The notes beneath the pieces are model-generated. The model ran no database searches. It saw nothing but the letters and a program-made list of their open reading frames with translations, and was not told where the DNA came from. Positions 15,723-26,687 of a stretch of DNA of 64,000 nt are shown here, piece by piece. The position numbers were made by a program, and so were the translations under genes. The stretch comes from Flavobacterium granuli (lineage in GTDB: Bacteria > Bacteroidota > Bacteroidia > Flavobacteriales > Flavobacteriaceae), in NCBI RefSeq assembly GCF_900129705.1, contig NZ_FQWO01000004.1:1-64000 (forward strand). The letters are read 5' to 3'. Position 1 is the first letter of the stretch; every line of letters begins with the position of its first letter.

Positions 15723-16301
15723 TTAGAGAAACAAACCTTTAACATTCGCTGCGAATAATTTAACAGCAATAGCCAAAAGGACCACTCCAAAAGTCTTTCG
15801 AACAACGCCAAGACCGTTTTTTCCCAGCATTCTTTCTATTTTAGAAGAGGATTTCAAAACAATGTACACCAAGATAACATTAAGGAGTATCGCAATGATG
15901 ATATTGGTGGTGTGGAATTGTGATTTCAATGAGAGTAAGGTGGTCATGGTGCCTGCTCCGGCAATCAAAGGAAAAGCAAGCGGAACTATTGAGGCTGAAC
16001 TTGCTTCTTCGTCTCTGTAAATACGTATTCCTAAAATCATTTCCAGTGCTAAGAAGAATAATACAAAGGAACCTGCTACAGCAAAAGAGTTAACATCGAT
16101 TCCAATGATGTCCAAAAGTTCTTCACCAACAAAAAGAAAGGTAATCAGGATGATTCCGGAGACTGTCGAGGCTTTTTCGGATTCGATATGTCCAAACTTG
16201 GTTCTTAAATTTATAATAATTGGAATAGAACCAATAATGTCAATTACTGCAAACAGTACCATTCCTACGGTAATGATTTCTTTTAAGTCTAATCCCAGCA
16301 T
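15723..16301 (-). CDS. MarC family integral membrane protein
   Basis: 192 residues, six membrane segments. AVIDIIGSIPIIINL (about 18-32) and the paired loop VPLAFPLIAGAGTMTTLLSL mark the MarC/NAAT family. The old link to multiple antibiotic resistance has been questioned, and transport of small metabolites is assumed. It is monocistronic. Confidence 0.88.
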   Translation of the reverse strand: MLGLDLKEIITVGMVLFAVIDIIGSIPIIINLRTKFGHIESEKASTVSGIILITFLFVGEELLDIIGIDVNSFAVAGSFVLFFLALEMILGIRIYRDEEASSASIVPLAFPLIAGAGTMTTLLSLKSQFHTTNIIIAILLNVILVYIVLKSSSKIERMLGKNGLGVVRKTFGVVLLAIAVKLFAANVKGLFL

Positions 16302-16512
16302 AGTTTTTTTTTGTGAGCAAAGTTAAACTTTTTGATTTATTATTGGTTAATATGAGGACTAAGTGTTTTATTTTAATTTATTTGGTTAAGGATATGCGGA
16401 TAGTCTTGTTAGGGCTGGGATTCTGATGTGTTTATCGTTGCTTAGCTCTGTGTTGGATTTTGTGTAAAGGTTAAAGTTGGTTTTTATCCGGGGAATAATA
16501 GGATACTTTAAT

Positions 16513-16520
16513 TACCTTTG
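16513..16520 (+). promoter_or_regulatory. -7 element upstream of the DUF3109 gene
   Basis: TACCTTTG fits TAnnTTTG. Transcription would begin near 16527, downstream of the longest possible start (16518), which supports the ATG at 16548 as the true start. Confidence 0.6.
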
Positions 16521-16547
16521 CGCTTAATTATTAAGTGCTACAAAGTA

Positions 16548-17117
16548 ATGTTTCAATTAGGAAAAACCATCGTCTCAGAAGACATTTTAGAAAAAGAATT
16601 TGTTTGCAATTTATCTGCCTGCAAAGGGGCTTGTTGTGTTGACGGCGATGCCGGCGCGCCGTTGAGTCTTGATGAAACCAAAATCTTGGAGGAAATCTAT
16701 CCTAAGGTAAAGCCTTTTTTGCGCAAGCAGGGTATCGAGGCAATCGAATCTCAGGGAACTTGGGTCACTGGCGTTGACGGTGATTTTGAAACGCCTCTAA
16801 TTGACAATAAGGATTGTGCTTATGTGATTTTTGATGGTAAAACAGCTTTGTGCGGAATTGAACAAGCGTATAATCAAGGGATAATTGACTGGAAAAAACC
16901 TGTTTCCTGTCATCTTTATCCTATTCGTGTTAAGGATTTCACTGAGTTTGCTGCTGTCAATTATGACAAATGGGATATTTGTGATGCTGCCTGTTCTTTG
17001 GGTCAGGAGCTTGAAGTTCCTGTATATAAATTTGTTAAAGAAGCTCTGGTTCGAAAGTTTGGTGAAGACTGGTATGCAGAGCTTGAAAAAGTCGCCGAAG
17101 AGTTAAAAAAGCAATAA
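16548..17117 (+). CDS. DUF3109 family cysteine-rich protein
   Basis: 189 residues from [20 protein letters not shown]. Cysteines form conserved groups: [11 protein letters not shown] (20-30), an internal C near 89, C-x-L-Y-P at about 123-127, and CDAAC (about 146-150). This arrangement suits a bound metal or iron-sulphur cluster. The family is conserved in Bacteroidetes and has no established function. The start was chosen because the promoter lies between it and the upstream ATG. Confidence 0.85.
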   Translation: MFQLGKTIVSEDILEKEFVCNLSACKGACCVDGDAGAPLSLDETKILEEIYPKVKPFLRKQGIEAIESQGTWVTGVDGDFETPLIDNKDCAYVIFDGKTALCGIEQAYNQGIIDWKKPVSCHLYPIRVKDFTEFAAVNYDKWDICDAACSLGQELEVPVYKFVKEALVRKFGEDWYAELEKVAEELKKQ

Positions 17118-17273
17118 GAGAAAAGTATTTTTTTTATTTGTTTTTTGCTTTTATAAATCCTATATTTTACGGCACTTAAGAGGTTTTTGCATTTTGTAAA
17201 ACACTCATATTCAATTATATATAAATAAGCTTTAAAAATATTCTATTTCTGTCCTTTGTTAAAAACTAGGGCC

Positions 17274-17319
17274 GATTGTGAATAAGTTTGGCTTTTAATT
17301 GCCGCAATATTTCACAATC
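17274..17319. promoter_or_regulatory. Inverted repeat GATTGTGAA / TTCACAATC upstream of nrdB
   Basis: Two perfect 9-bp arms separated by 28 bp (17274-17282 and 17311-17319). The right arm runs into CAATCTTTG, a near match to the -7 element, so a bound protein would overlap the promoter. No NrdR-type box was seen. Its function is an inference. Confidence 0.35.
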
Positions 17320-17377
17320 TTTGTAACTCTCAAAAAGTATTAAATTCCGTTAAAATCTTTTAAAAAATAAAATTATA

Positions 17378-18355
17378 ATGTCGCAAATTGAACCAATTTT
17401 ACAAGAGAATAAAAATCGTTTCGTAATTTTTCCTATCAAACATCATGATATTTGGGAATGGTATAAGAAGATGGAGGCCAGCTTTTGGACTGCAGAAGAA
17501 ATTGATTTATCGCAAGATTTGAATGATTGGAACAATAAGTTAAATGAAGATGAAAGGTATTTCATTAAACACATTCTCGCTTTTTTTGCTGCATCTGATG
17601 GAATTGTAAATGAGAATTTGGCTGAAAACTTTGTCAATGAGGTGCAATATGCTGAAGCGAAATTTTTCTATGGTTTTCAAATCATGATGGAAAACATTCA
17701 CAGTGAAACCTATTCTTTATTGATTGATACTTATGTCAAAGATGAAACAGAGAAAGATGAGTTGTTTAATGCTTTAGAAGTTTTCCCAGCGATTAAGAAA
17801 AAAGCGGATTGGGCTTTAAAATGGATCGAATCGGATTCTTTTGCCGAACGATTGATTGCTTTTGCAGCCGTTGAAGGGATTTTCTTCTCGGGAGCATTTT
17901 GTTCTATTTATTGGTTGAAAAAACGTGGCTTAATGCCGGGATTGACCTTCTCTAATGAATTGATTTCCCGTGACGAAGGTGTTCACTGTGATTTTGCGGT
18001 GCATTTACACAACCATCACCTGATCAATAAAGTGCCAAAAGACAGGATTAGAAGTATCATTGTGGATGCTTTGAATATCGAAAGAGAATTTATTACGGAG
18101 TCGCTTCCGGTAAGTTTAATAGGGATGAACGCTACTTTGATGACACAATATTTGGAATTTGTTGCCGATCGATTGTTAGTCGAGCTGGGTTGTGACAGAG
18201 AATACAATACTTCAAATCCATTTGATTTCATGGATATGATTTCGCTTCAAGGAAAAACAAATTTCTTTGAAAAGAAAGTGGCCGAATATCAGAAATCAGG
18301 TGTGATGAATACCGATAGTGATGCTCAAAAAATATCTTTTGACGCAGATTTTTAA
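17378..18355 (+). CDS. nrdB: Ribonucleotide reductase class Ia, small (radical) subunit
   Basis: 325 residues, of the eukaryote-like R2 branch. Iron ligands are visible at D74, E105, H108, E166, E200 and H203, and the radical tyrosine is Y112 ([16 protein letters not shown]). The C-terminal tail ending SFDADF is the peptide that docks on the large subunit. It makes the stable tyrosyl radical used by NrdA. It lies upstream of nrdA on the same strand with a 285-bp gap. Confidence 0.96.
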   Translation: MSQIEPILQENKNRFVIFPIKHHDIWEWYKKMEASFWTAEEIDLSQDLNDWNNKLNEDERYFIKHILAFFAASDGIVNENLAENFVNEVQYAEAKFFYGFQIMMENIHSETYSLLIDTYVKDETEKDELFNALEVFPAIKKKADWALKWIESDSFAERLIAFAAVEGIFFSGAFCSIYWLKKRGLMPGLTFSNELISRDEGVHCDFAVHLHNHHLINKVPKDRIRSIIVDALNIEREFITESLPVSLIGMNATLMTQYLEFVADRLLVELGCDREYNTSNPFDFMDMISLQGKTNFFEKKVAEYQKSGVMNTDSDAQKISFDADF

Positions 18356-18640
18356 AATTCAAAACCTTTATTGAACCTATAGTTAATTAGTTCTTAACTG
18401 GTTTGATTTTTGTTGAATATCTTCCTGTTACTGCGGCTTTAGCCCGGATAGCAGTGGAAATCCTTTTATTTTTTTTAATAAAAGATTAGCTCACTTAACT
18501 TTTATTTCCATAGGAGTTCAGTGAATTTCAGTTGCAAGATCCCGATAGTTATCGGGAAGCGGGAATAAGTTCCAAAAAAAAGAATACAAATAACGAAAAA
18601 CAGCGAAGGGATTTTCTGTTTTAAAAAAACAAACAAAAGT
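18356..18640. repeat. nrdB-nrdA spacer with repeat-like hairpins
   Basis: It contains GCGGCTTTAGCCCGGATAGC followed by GTGGAAATCCTTTT, a phrase that resembles one arm of the palindrome at 44064-44146 and a piece at 26581-26612. The perfect hairpin CCCGATAGTTATCGGG lies at 18541-18556. These look like remnants of dispersed elements. No gene was found. Confidence 0.55.
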
Positions 18641-21055
18641 ATGTACGTAGTAAAAAGAGACGGTCGTAAAGAACCGGTAATGTTCGACAAAATCACAGAT
18701 AGAATTAAAAAACTATGCTATGGTTTGAATGATTTGGTAGATGCCGTGAAAGTGGCGATGCGAGTAATTGAAGGACTTTATGATGGAGTTTCTACGTCAG
18801 AACTAGATAATTTAGCAGCCGAAACCGCGGCTTCGATGACTATTGCGCATCCTGATTATGCGCAATTGGCAGCGAGAATTGCGATTTCGAATTTGCATTC
18901 CAATACCAAAAAATCATTCTCGGAAACGATGAACGATATGTTTCATTATGTGAACCCGAGAAATGGACAAGATGCGCCATTGTTGTCTGAGGAGGTACAT
19001 AAGGTAATTATGGAAAATGCGGAATTTTTAGATTCGCATGTGATATACAACAGAGATTTCAATTACGATTATTTTGGTTTTAAAACACTGGAACGTTCGT
19101 ATTTGTTAAAGATCAATGGAAAAATAGTAGAGCGTCCGCAGCATATGTTGATGCGTGTTTCGGTTGGGATTCACTTAGATGATTTGGAATCAGTGATTGA
19201 GACGTATGATTTGATGTCGAAGAAATTCTTCACGCATGCCACGCCAACCTTGTTTAATGCCGGTACTCCAAAACCTCAGATGTCTTCCTGTTTCCTTTTG
19301 GCCATGCAAGACGATAGTATTGACGGGATTTATGATACTTTGAAACAAACGGCAAAAATTTCGCAATCAGCAGGAGGAATAGGGCTTTCTATTCATAATA
19401 TTCGTGCTACGGGAAGTTATATTCGCGGAACTAACGGAACCTCAAACGGAATTGTTCCGATGTTGCGTGTTTTTAATGATACCGCTCGTTATGTAGATCA
19501 GGGCGGAGGAAAGCGCAAAGGAAGTTTTGCGATTTATATCGAGACTTGGCATGCCGATATTTTTGAATTTTTGGACTTAAAAAAGAATACCGGAAAAGAA
19601 GAAATGCGTGCCAGAGATTTATTTTTTGCCATGTGGACTTCGGATTTATTCATGAAAAGAGTACAGGAAGACAGTTATTGGACTTTGATGTGTCCTAACG
19701 AGTGTCCGGGCTTGTATGATGTTTATGGCGAAGAATTTGAAGCCTTGTACGTAAGTTATGAGCAGCAAGGAAAAGGAAGAAAAACCATCAAAGCACATGA
19801 GCTGTGGGAGAAAATTCTGGAGTCGCAAATCGAAACCGGAACTCCTTATATGTTGTATAAAGATGCGGTTAACAGAAAATCAAACCAAAAGAATCTGGGT
19901 ACGATTCGTTCATCGAATTTGTGTACGGAGATTATGGAATTTACTTCCAAGGATGAGATTGCAGTTTGTAACCTGGCTTCGTTGTCATTGCCAATGTTTG
20001 TTGAGAATAATGAATTCAACCACGAATTATTATTTACCGTTACAAAACGCGTAACCAGAAACTTGAATAGAGTTATTGACAGAAATTATTATCCTGTAAA
20101 AGAAGGAGAGAATTCGAATAAACGCCACAGGCCTATTGGTCTTGGAGTACAAGGATTAGCGGATGCTTTCATCATGTTGCGTATGCCTTTTACCAGTGAT
20201 GCGGCTAAAAAGCTGAATCAGGAAATCTTTGAAACCCTTTACTTCGCTGCCGTAACGGCTTCGATGGAAATGGCCAAAGAAGAAGGTCCGTATTCTACTT
20301 TTGAAGGTTCGCCAATGTCTCAAGGAGAGTTTCAGCACAATATGTGGGGGATGAAAGATGAGGAATTATCTGGTCGTTGGGATTGGGCTTCATTGAGAAA
20401 AGAAGTGATGGAACACGGCGTTCGTAATTCATTGTTAGTTGCGCCAATGCCAACCGCTTCTACATCTCAAATTTTAGGGAACAACGAAGCATTTGAGCCC
20501 TATACTTCTAATATTTATACCCGTCGTGTATTGTCAGGAGAATTCATCGTGGTAAACAAACATTTGTTGCATGATTTAGTAGAGCTTGGTTTATGGAATG
20601 AAAGCCTGAAACAGGAATTAATGCGAAATAACGGTTCGGTTCAAGCTCTTAATATTCCGCAGGATTTGAAAGAATTGTACAAGACCGTTTGGGAAATGTC
20701 GATGAAAGACATTATCGATATGTCACGTCAACGTGGTTATTTTGTGGATCAATCGCAGTCATTGAACCTGTTTATGCAAAATGCCAACTATTCGAAATTG
20801 ACCTCTATGCATTTCTATGCTTGGCAATCCGGATTGAAAACAGGAATGTATTACCTAAGAACAAAAGCGGCTGTTGATGCCATTAAATTCACATTGAACA
20901 ACGATAAAAAAGCAGAACCAATTGAGGTATTGTCGAGAGCTGTTGCAGTTCCTGTTGCCACTGCTCCGGTAGAATTGACTGCTGAAGAGTACAGAGCAAT
21001 GATCGAATTGGCTAAAAATGCCGATCCGGATGATTGCGAAATGTGTGGGTCGTAA
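18641..21055 (+). CDS. nrdA: Ribonucleotide reductase class Ia, large (catalytic) subunit
   Basis: 804 residues. An ATP-cone (about 1-90: [20 protein letters not shown]) gives overall activity control. The catalytic barrel follows, with the first active-site Cys in [22 protein letters not shown] carrying the radical-site residues, and [20 protein letters not shown] segments. The last residues DDCEMCGS give the C-x2-C pair that accepts electrons from thioredoxin. It reduces ribonucleoside diphosphates with NrdB. Confidence 0.96.
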   Translation: MYVVKRDGRKEPVMFDKITDRIKKLCYGLNDLVDAVKVAMRVIEGLYDGVSTSELDNLAAETAASMTIAHPDYAQLAARIAISNLHSNTKKSFSETMNDMFHYVNPRNGQDAPLLSEEVHKVIMENAEFLDSHVIYNRDFNYDYFGFKTLERSYLLKINGKIVERPQHMLMRVSVGIHLDDLESVIETYDLMSKKFFTHATPTLFNAGTPKPQMSSCFLLAMQDDSIDGIYDTLKQTAKISQSAGGIGLSIHNIRATGSYIRGTNGTSNGIVPMLRVFNDTARYVDQGGGKRKGSFAIYIETWHADIFEFLDLKKNTGKEEMRARDLFFAMWTSDLFMKRVQEDSYWTLMCPNECPGLYDVYGEEFEALYVSYEQQGKGRKTIKAHELWEKILESQIETGTPYMLYKDAVNRKSNQKNLGTIRSSNLCTEIMEFTSKDEIAVCNLASLSLPMFVENNEFNHELLFTVTKRVTRNLNRVIDRNYYPVKEGENSNKRHRPIGLGVQGLADAFIMLRMPFTSDAAKKLNQEIFETLYFAAVTASMEMAKEEGPYSTFEGSPMSQGEFQHNMWGMKDEELSGRWDWASLRKEVMEHGVRNSLLVAPMPTASTSQILGNNEAFEPYTSNIYTRRVLSGEFIVVNKHLLHDLVELGLWNESLKQELMRNNGSVQALNIPQDLKELYKTVWEMSMKDIIDMSRQRGYFVDQSQSLNLFMQNANYSKLTSMHFYAWQSGLKTGMYYLRTKAAVDAIKFTLNNDKKAEPIEVLSRAVAVPVATAPVELTAEEYRAMIELAKNADPDDCEMCGS

Positions 21056-21135
21056 GGATTTCGCAATGATGAATGTTTTTTGATCGAAATTCTACAATAC
21101 ATAGCTTCTTTGTCATTTTGACGAAGGAGAAACCT

Positions 21136-21172
21136 AAAGCAGCTATCCATTATGGATAGCTGCTTTTTTTTT
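21136..21172 (+). terminator. Terminator after nrdA
   Basis: AAAGCAGCTATCCAT pairs with ATGGATAGCTGCTTT around one T and is followed by T residues, about 80 bp past the stop. Just upstream, GTCATTTTGACGAAGGAG resembles a repeat word frequent in this phylum. Confidence 0.85.
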
Positions 21173-21315
21173 AGTTATTAAAAAATAAAATTGCGGTTTA
21201 TTGATGTATAATTTAGTTTGATTGGAATTATAGCCTGCTGATAATTGGTTATATTTGAGCAAGTTATGCTTTGTTGGTTTTTTATTTTTTTAAAAGACAC
21301 TAAAAACTGTAAAAT

Positions 21316-21792
21316 ATGAAAAATATAGAATTTACAATTACGGATGATTTGCTGGCGACTAAACAGCAGCGTCTTCTCAATTTAATCATCGATTTGCTGT
21401 TTCTCTATATCATTATATTGAGTGTTGGGACAGCTATTATGCTTATAGGAGAAGCTTCTTATAATTTGGCCCTTTCTGATTGGATCAAGTCTATGGGTTG
21501 GCTTGAAATTGTTTTTTACAGCTTATTGATCATGTTTTTGTACTATAGCCTGACCGAGATTTATTTCTCTCGAACTTTTGCTCAACTGGTTACCAGAACT
21601 GTTGTTGTGAAGAAAGACGGTTCGAAACCTGATAATGCAATGTTCTTCAAAAGAACATTATTTCGGTTCATTCCTTTTGAACCTTTTTCCTTTTTGGGCG
21701 CTTCATCAAGAGGATGGCATGATATTTTTTCGGAGACTTATGTAGTCAAGAAAAGGAAGTTGGCCAGAAAAATGAAATTAATCGAAACTTAG
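21316..21792 (+). CDS. RDD family membrane protein
   Basis: 158 residues. Two membrane segments at about 25-45 and 60-80 (NLIIDLLFLYIIILSVG; LEIVFYSLLIMFLYYSL), then a basic loop with TFAQLVTRTVVV and a third hydrophobic patch. The first Arg-Asp-Asp-like position reads LLNLIIDLL, within the variation of the family. The function is unknown; RDD proteins are implicated in ion exchange or transport. It is transcribed alone. Confidence 0.75.
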   Translation: MKNIEFTITDDLLATKQQRLLNLIIDLLFLYIIILSVGTAIMLIGEASYNLALSDWIKSMGWLEIVFYSLLIMFLYYSLTEIYFSRTFAQLVTRTVVVKKDGSKPDNAMFFKRTLFRFIPFEPFSFLGASSRGWHDIFSETYVVKKRKLARKMKLIET

Positions 21793-21827
21793 CGGAAACT
21801 GCGGAAGCATCGTTTGAAACAATAAAA

Positions 21828-21854
21828 AGAACCATCATTAACGATGGTTTTTTT
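21828..21854 (+). terminator. Terminator after the RDD gene
   Basis: AACCATC pairs with GATGGTT around ATTAAC, followed by T7, about 40 bp past the stop. Confidence 0.8.
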
Positions 21855-21918
21855 GTTTTAAACACTTGCTTTTTTCTATATTCGCTACTTGTAATTTAAT
21901 AGAATTTAAATAGTAAAA

Positions 21919-23265
21919 ATGAACTGGGAACAACTCTTATCACTAAAACGCCAAGGCGATACCAGCAAGCGATTGCGAATAGAACAAGATGATACCCGTT
22001 TGGGATTTGAGGTAGATTACGACCGGATTATTTTTTCGGCAGCTTTCAGGAGCCTGCAAGATAAGACGCAGGTGATTCCGCTTTCTAAGACGGATTTTGT
22101 CCATACCCGATTGACGCATAGTTTAGAAGTTTCCGTTGTTGGGCGTTCTTTGGGACGTTTGGTTGGCAAAAAGATTATTGAAAAATATCCGCATTTGAAA
22201 GAAGTGCATGGTTTTCATATGAATGATTTTGGGGCTATTGTGGCTGCGGCATCATTGGCTCATGATATAGGGAATCCACCTTTTGGTCACTCAGGCGAAA
22301 AAGCCATCGGAGAGTATTTTTCGATTGGAAATGGTCAGCAATATAAAAACCAAGTTACTGAAAAAGAATGGCAGGATTTGGTCGATTTTGAGGGCAACGC
22401 CAATGGTTTTTCGGTTTTGACGGCAAGTCGTCCCGGAATAGAAGGCGGACTCCGAATTTCCTATGCCACTTTGGGTGCTTTTATGAAATACCCTAAAGAG
22501 AGTCTTCCAAAAAAACCAACAAAAAACATTGCTGATAAAAAATACGGATTCTTCCAAACGGATAAAAAATTCTTTCAGGAAGCGGCTAAAGATATGGGAT
22601 TGATTTCCAATAAAACCGGTGATGATATTGGTTTTGAAAGACATCCTCTTGCGTATTTAGTTGAAGCGGCAGATGATATTTGCTATACTATTATTGACTT
22701 TGAAGACGGAATTAATTTGGGCTTGGTCTCAGAAGATTTTGCTTTAGAGTATCTGATTAAATTGGTCAAAGACAGTATCGATACTTCAAAATACAAGACC
22801 TTAGAGACTAAAGAAGATCGAATAAGTTATCTGCGAGCCTTGGCTATCGGTAGTTTGATCAATGATGCCGTAAAAGTGTTTGTTGCTAACGAAGAAGCGA
22901 TTTTGGCAGGGCAATTCCCTTTTGCCTTAATGGACAAAAGTAAGTATAAAGTGCAGATGGACGATATTATTAAGATTAGCGTCAACAATATTTATCAAAG
23001 CCGCGAAGTCATTGAAAAAGAAATCGTTGGTTACCAGATCATACAGACTTTGTTGGATAAATTCATAACGGCTTATAATAATAAATTTAACGGGCATGCG
23101 TCAAATTATGATGCGTTGATCTTGAAGCTATTGCCAGAGAAACATCTTTTGGAAAAGGAAAACATCTACGAAAGATTGCTTCATATTTGCCATTTTATTT
23201 CCTTGCTTACAGATGGAAACGCATTGGAATTGTACGAAACAATCAATGGACGCAAGAAAGATTAA
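21919..23265 (+). CDS. dgt: Deoxyguanosinetriphosphate triphosphohydrolase
   Basis: 448 residues. The HD metal site is complete: RLTHSLEVSVVGRSLGRLVG gives the first His, AASLAHDIGNPPFGHSGEKA the HD pair, and VEAADDICYTIIDFEDGI the last Asp. It removes triphosphate from dGTP and related dNTPs, setting dNTP balance. It fits functionally with nrdA and nrdB just upstream, but is not in the same transcript. It converges on the DUF3078 gene. Confidence 0.92.
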   Translation: MNWEQLLSLKRQGDTSKRLRIEQDDTRLGFEVDYDRIIFSAAFRSLQDKTQVIPLSKTDFVHTRLTHSLEVSVVGRSLGRLVGKKIIEKYPHLKEVHGFHMNDFGAIVAAASLAHDIGNPPFGHSGEKAIGEYFSIGNGQQYKNQVTEKEWQDLVDFEGNANGFSVLTASRPGIEGGLRISYATLGAFMKYPKESLPKKPTKNIADKKYGFFQTDKKFFQEAAKDMGLISNKTGDDIGFERHPLAYLVEAADDICYTIIDFEDGINLGLVSEDFALEYLIKLVKDSIDTSKYKTLETKEDRISYLRALAIGSLINDAVKVFVANEEAILAGQFPFALMDKSKYKVQMDDIIKISVNNIYQSREVIEKEIVGYQIIQTLLDKFITAYNNKFNGHASNYDALILKLLPEKHLLEKENIYERLLHICHFISLLTDGNALELYETINGRKKD

Positions 23266-23268
23266 TTG

Positions 23269-24228
23269 CTAAAAAACATACTCTAAACCTACGCCTAAAA
23301 CTTGTTTTAATTGCAGTTTTGGGCCGACGGTTGTTTGTACTCCGTTAATTTCTTCTTTGGATTTAATATCGTCGTCATAGACAAAATGGGCTCCAATATT
23401 TGCCTTGACATATTGGTTTACCACTAAATTCAATTGGGTGTTACAATCAATGTCAATATTGCCGAAATTATTGATGTAATCAGAGTATAAACTCAGTCGA
23501 TTTTCGAAAATTATATTTTTAAAAATTTCTTTTTTTAAGTAACTGGTTACCAGAAAACCAAGCTCGGTTTTTGATTTTTTTCCTTCATAAATTAAGTTTC
23601 CGTCAACGTCATAAACCGCTTTGTTGACACCAAAAGCCCCTTGATTTGCTAAATATTGGTCTAAAACGAGCGTGTTTTTCATCGTAACAGGCGAGATGTA
23701 AAGGTTTTCGTCTTTTTTCTTACTGGAATATTCTGCTCCGGCTCCTAAGAAAGTATAGGCGGGGGCAAAAAGTCTCGAAATGGCGATTTCTCTATTGGGA
23801 TATTTGTAACCGTTTGTAAACTGGGTATTGAAGGTAAATTTTGCCGAATGATACCAATTAGAAGTACTGTCTTTTCTGTAACCGATGGTGGAGTTGTAAC
23901 GAAAGGCATCGTCTGTTTTTCTAAGATCCAGGCCATCCTGTTTGTTTACGCCATAACGAACAATTAGTTCTTCGACCCATTTGACATTTTTATTAGAATA
24001 AGTTAGAACAAAGCTCCCTTTAAACAATCCTGAAATAGAACTTTCCCCTCCTGAACTCCAGTTCATAAAAGCAATTTCGCTAAAATCAAAACCAACAGTG
24101 TTTTTGCCGTTCCAATTTGAAACGTTTTTAGGTTTAGGGCTTACAATGTCTTGGGAGAAGCTGTTTATGGTGAATAATAATACAAGTGTCAATAAGGTGT
24201 TGCATGCTAACTTTGTCATGAATGTCAA
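23269..24228 (-). CDS. DUF3078 outer-membrane-type protein
   Basis: 319 residues (or 316 from the second Met). A signal peptide ends near NSFSQ. The mature part is strand-rich with alternating hydrophobic residues: WNGKNTVGFDFSEIAFMNWS near its start and a final YVF typical of a C-terminal barrel strand. It matches the DUF3078 family, common in Bacteroidetes and probably an outer-membrane beta-barrel of unknown role. It lies 4 bp past the convergent dgt stop and 23 bp downstream of dxs on the same strand. Confidence 0.85.
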   Translation of the reverse strand: MTFMTKLACNTLLTLVLLFTINSFSQDIVSPKPKNVSNWNGKNTVGFDFSEIAFMNWSSGGESSISGLFKGSFVLTYSNKNVKWVEELIVRYGVNKQDGLDLRKTDDAFRYNSTIGYRKDSTSNWYHSAKFTFNTQFTNGYKYPNREIAISRLFAPAYTFLGAGAEYSSKKKDENLYISPVTMKNTLVLDQYLANQGAFGVNKAVYDVDGNLIYEGKKSKTELGFLVTSYLKKEIFKNIIFENRLSLYSDYINNFGNIDIDCNTQLNLVVNQYVKANIGAHFVYDDDIKSKEEINGVQTTVGPKLQLKQVLGVGLEYVF

Positions 24229-24251
24229 TGTTTTTTAGATGGGCAATATAA

Positions 24252-26039
24252 TTATTTTAAATAGTTTAAAAAAATTAGTTCAAGGGTGTTAACGTTAATA
24301 TTACAACATTGTTGTAGTTCTTCAACGGTACCCTGCTCGATAAACTCATCGGGAATTCCTAATATTTTTACTTCCGAAGTATAATGATGTAGAGCCGAAA
24401 ATTCGAGAATCGCAGTACCAAATCCTCCTGTAATGGCGCCATCTTCGATTGTTATTATGGTTTTGAATTTCTTAAAAATAGCATGCAGTTCTTTTTCATC
24501 CAGCGGTTTGACAAATGCGAAGTTGTAGTGCGCAATTTCGTCCGGATTGGCTATTTTGGTTAAAGCCAAAGTGACGTTTTTAGCTATTGGTCCATTGGAT
24601 AAAACGGCTATTTCAGTTCCTTTCTTTAAGCAACTAGACGAGCCAATGGCTATTTTTTCATAGTGACCGAAATTTACGGATTCCCAATCAGTAATCATAC
24701 CACGACCGCGTGGGTATCGAATAGCTATTGGGTTTTTTAGTCCTAATTGTGCGGTGTATAAAATGTTTTGGAGGTCAATTTCATTCAAAGGAGAAAAAAT
24801 AATCATGTTGGGAATGCAACGAAGATAAGCCAAGTCGAACACGCCATGATGGGTGGCGCCATCTTCTCCTACCAGTCCAGCTCTGTCCAAACAAAAAATG
24901 ACGGGCAAATTTTGTAGAGCGACATCGTGGATTACTTGGTCATAAGCTCGTTGTAAAAATGTCGAGTAGATGTTACAATAAACGATCATTCCCTGTGTTG
25001 CCATTCCGGCTGAAAGTGTAACGGCATGCTGCTCGGCAATTCCCACATCAAAAGCGCGATCCGGCAAGGCTTCCATCATAAATTTGAGGGAACTCCCAGA
25101 AGGCATTGCGGGGGTGATTCCAATGATTTTTTCATTTTTTCGGGCTAGATCCAAAAGAGTCAGGCCAAAGACGTCCTGGTATTTTGGAGGGAGATTTTCC
25201 TCTACTTTTGTATGTATTTCTCCGGTATTGGCGTCAAATTTCCCAGGAGCATGGTATTTCACCTGATCTTCCTCGGCTTGTTTCAACCCTTTTCCTTTTG
25301 TGGTGATTACGTGAAGGAATTTTGGTCCTTTTATTTTTTGTAATCGTTTCAATTCTTTGATTAAAGCAAAAATATCATGTCCGTCGATAGGTCCTGAATA
25401 ATCAAAATTCAATGACTTTATCATGTTGTTCTGTCTTGGATTCTTTCCGTTTTTGACAGCAGTTAAATATTTTTTTAACGCGCCTACGCTGGGATCGATT
25501 CCAATAGCGTTATCGTTAAGAATTACTAATAGGTTGGCATCGGTTACTCCGGCGTGATTTAATCCTTCAAAAGCCATCCCTGAAGCTATGGAGGCGTCGC
25601 CAATTACTGCGATGTGTTGCTTGGAGTGTTCCCCTTTTAAATTAGAGGCAATTGCCATTCCCAAGGCTGCCGAAATGGAAGTGGAAGAATGGCCTACGCC
25701 AAAGGCATCATAAATGCTCTCGCTTCTTTTTGGGAAACCGGAAATGCCGTGCAATTGACGGTTGGTATGGAAAATTTCTCTTCTTCCTGTAAGGATTTTA
25801 TGTCCGTAGGCCTGATGTCCCACATCCCAAACTAATAAATCCTCTGGGGTGTTGAATACATAATGCAGGGCAATAGTCAATTCGATTACACCTAAACTCG
25901 CGCCGAGATGTCCTTCCTTTACAGATACAACATCGATTATGAAATTACGTAATTCCTGAGCGACTTGAGGAAGTTGGGTTTCGTCAAGCAGGCGTAAATC
26001 CTCGGGATTGTTTATGTTTAAAAGTAAATTTTCTGGCAT
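24252..26039 (-). CDS. dxs: 1-deoxy-D-xylulose-5-phosphate synthase
   Basis: 595 residues, slightly shorter than the E. coli enzyme. It condenses pyruvate and glyceraldehyde-3-phosphate, the first step of the MEP isoprenoid route. The thiamine diphosphate motif GDASIASGMAFEGLNHAG ... NDNAIGI, the DRAGLVGEDGATHHGVFDL active-site segment and a C-terminal transketolase-like domain (about 460-595) are intact. A -7 element (TACATTTG on the minus strand, 26044-26051) ends four bases before the ATG, so its message may be leaderless. Confidence 0.95.
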   Translation of the reverse strand: MPENLLLNINNPEDLRLLDETQLPQVAQELRNFIIDVVSVKEGHLGASLGVIELTIALHYVFNTPEDLLVWDVGHQAYGHKILTGRREIFHTNRQLHGISGFPKRSESIYDAFGVGHSSTSISAALGMAIASNLKGEHSKQHIAVIGDASIASGMAFEGLNHAGVTDANLLVILNDNAIGIDPSVGALKKYLTAVKNGKNPRQNNMIKSLNFDYSGPIDGHDIFALIKELKRLQKIKGPKFLHVITTKGKGLKQAEEDQVKYHAPGKFDANTGEIHTKVEENLPPKYQDVFGLTLLDLARKNEKIIGITPAMPSGSSLKFMMEALPDRAFDVGIAEQHAVTLSAGMATQGMIVYCNIYSTFLQRAYDQVIHDVALQNLPVIFCLDRAGLVGEDGATHHGVFDLAYLRCIPNMIIFSPLNEIDLQNILYTAQLGLKNPIAIRYPRGRGMITDWESVNFGHYEKIAIGSSSCLKKGTEIAVLSNGPIAKNVTLALTKIANPDEIAHYNFAFVKPLDEKELHAIFKKFKTIITIEDGAITGGFGTAILEFSALHHYTSEVKILGIPDEFIEQGTVEELQQCCNINVNTLELIFLNYLK

Positions 26040-26121
26040 AAGGCAAATGTACGAATTGAATTCCTATTTTTGTAAACAATAGGTTTTCAAGCAAAAATAA
26101 TGCCTTTCACGTAAATAAATT

Positions 26122-26565
26122 ATGATAAATCCTTTCACTGACGAATATTTTATGAAAAAGGCTTTGCAGGAAGCGGAGATGGCTTTTGAAAAAGGCGAAA
26201 TTCCTGTGGGAGCTATCGTGGTTGTTGATCATACGATAATTGCGAGAAGTCATAATTTGACAGAATTGTTAAATGATGTGACCGCTCATGCCGAGATGCA
26301 GGCGATAACAGCGGCGGCAAATTTTATTGGAGGCAAATATTTGAAAGATTGTACTTTGTATGTTACATTGGAGCCTTGCCAAATGTGTGCTGGCGCTTTG
26401 TACTGGAGTCAGATTTCAAAAATTGTTTTTGGGGCCAGCGATGCGCATCGGGGTTATGAGAAAATGGGTACGCAATTACATCCAAAAACGACCGTTGTTC
26501 GTGGGGTTATGGCTGATGAGGCTTCGGACTTGATGAAGCGATTTTTTGCCGAGAGAAGGAAGTAA
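26122..26565 (+). CDS. tadA: tRNA-specific adenosine deaminase (TadA-like)
   Basis: 147 residues. HAEMQAI and EPCQMCAGALYWSQI supply the zinc ligands and catalytic Glu, and ALQEAEMAFEKGEIPVGAIVV matches TadA. It converts adenosine 34 of tRNA-Arg to inosine. A guanine deaminase-like activity is the main alternative, but the ends fit TadA. Divergent from dxs. Confidence 0.88.
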   Translation: MINPFTDEYFMKKALQEAEMAFEKGEIPVGAIVVVDHTIIARSHNLTELLNDVTAHAEMQAITAAANFIGGKYLKDCTLYVTLEPCQMCAGALYWSQISKIVFGASDAHRGYEKMGTQLHPKTTVVRGVMADEASDLMKRFFAERRK

Positions 26566-26687
26566 TGCAGTACATGGGATTCCTAGTCCGGACGGAAGTG
26601 AAAATCCTTATGTTCCGGTGTTGGTCCTATAAGATTATAGCGTGCTGATAGTGATCGGAAGGCCGGAAATTGCTCAAAAAAGCGCAA

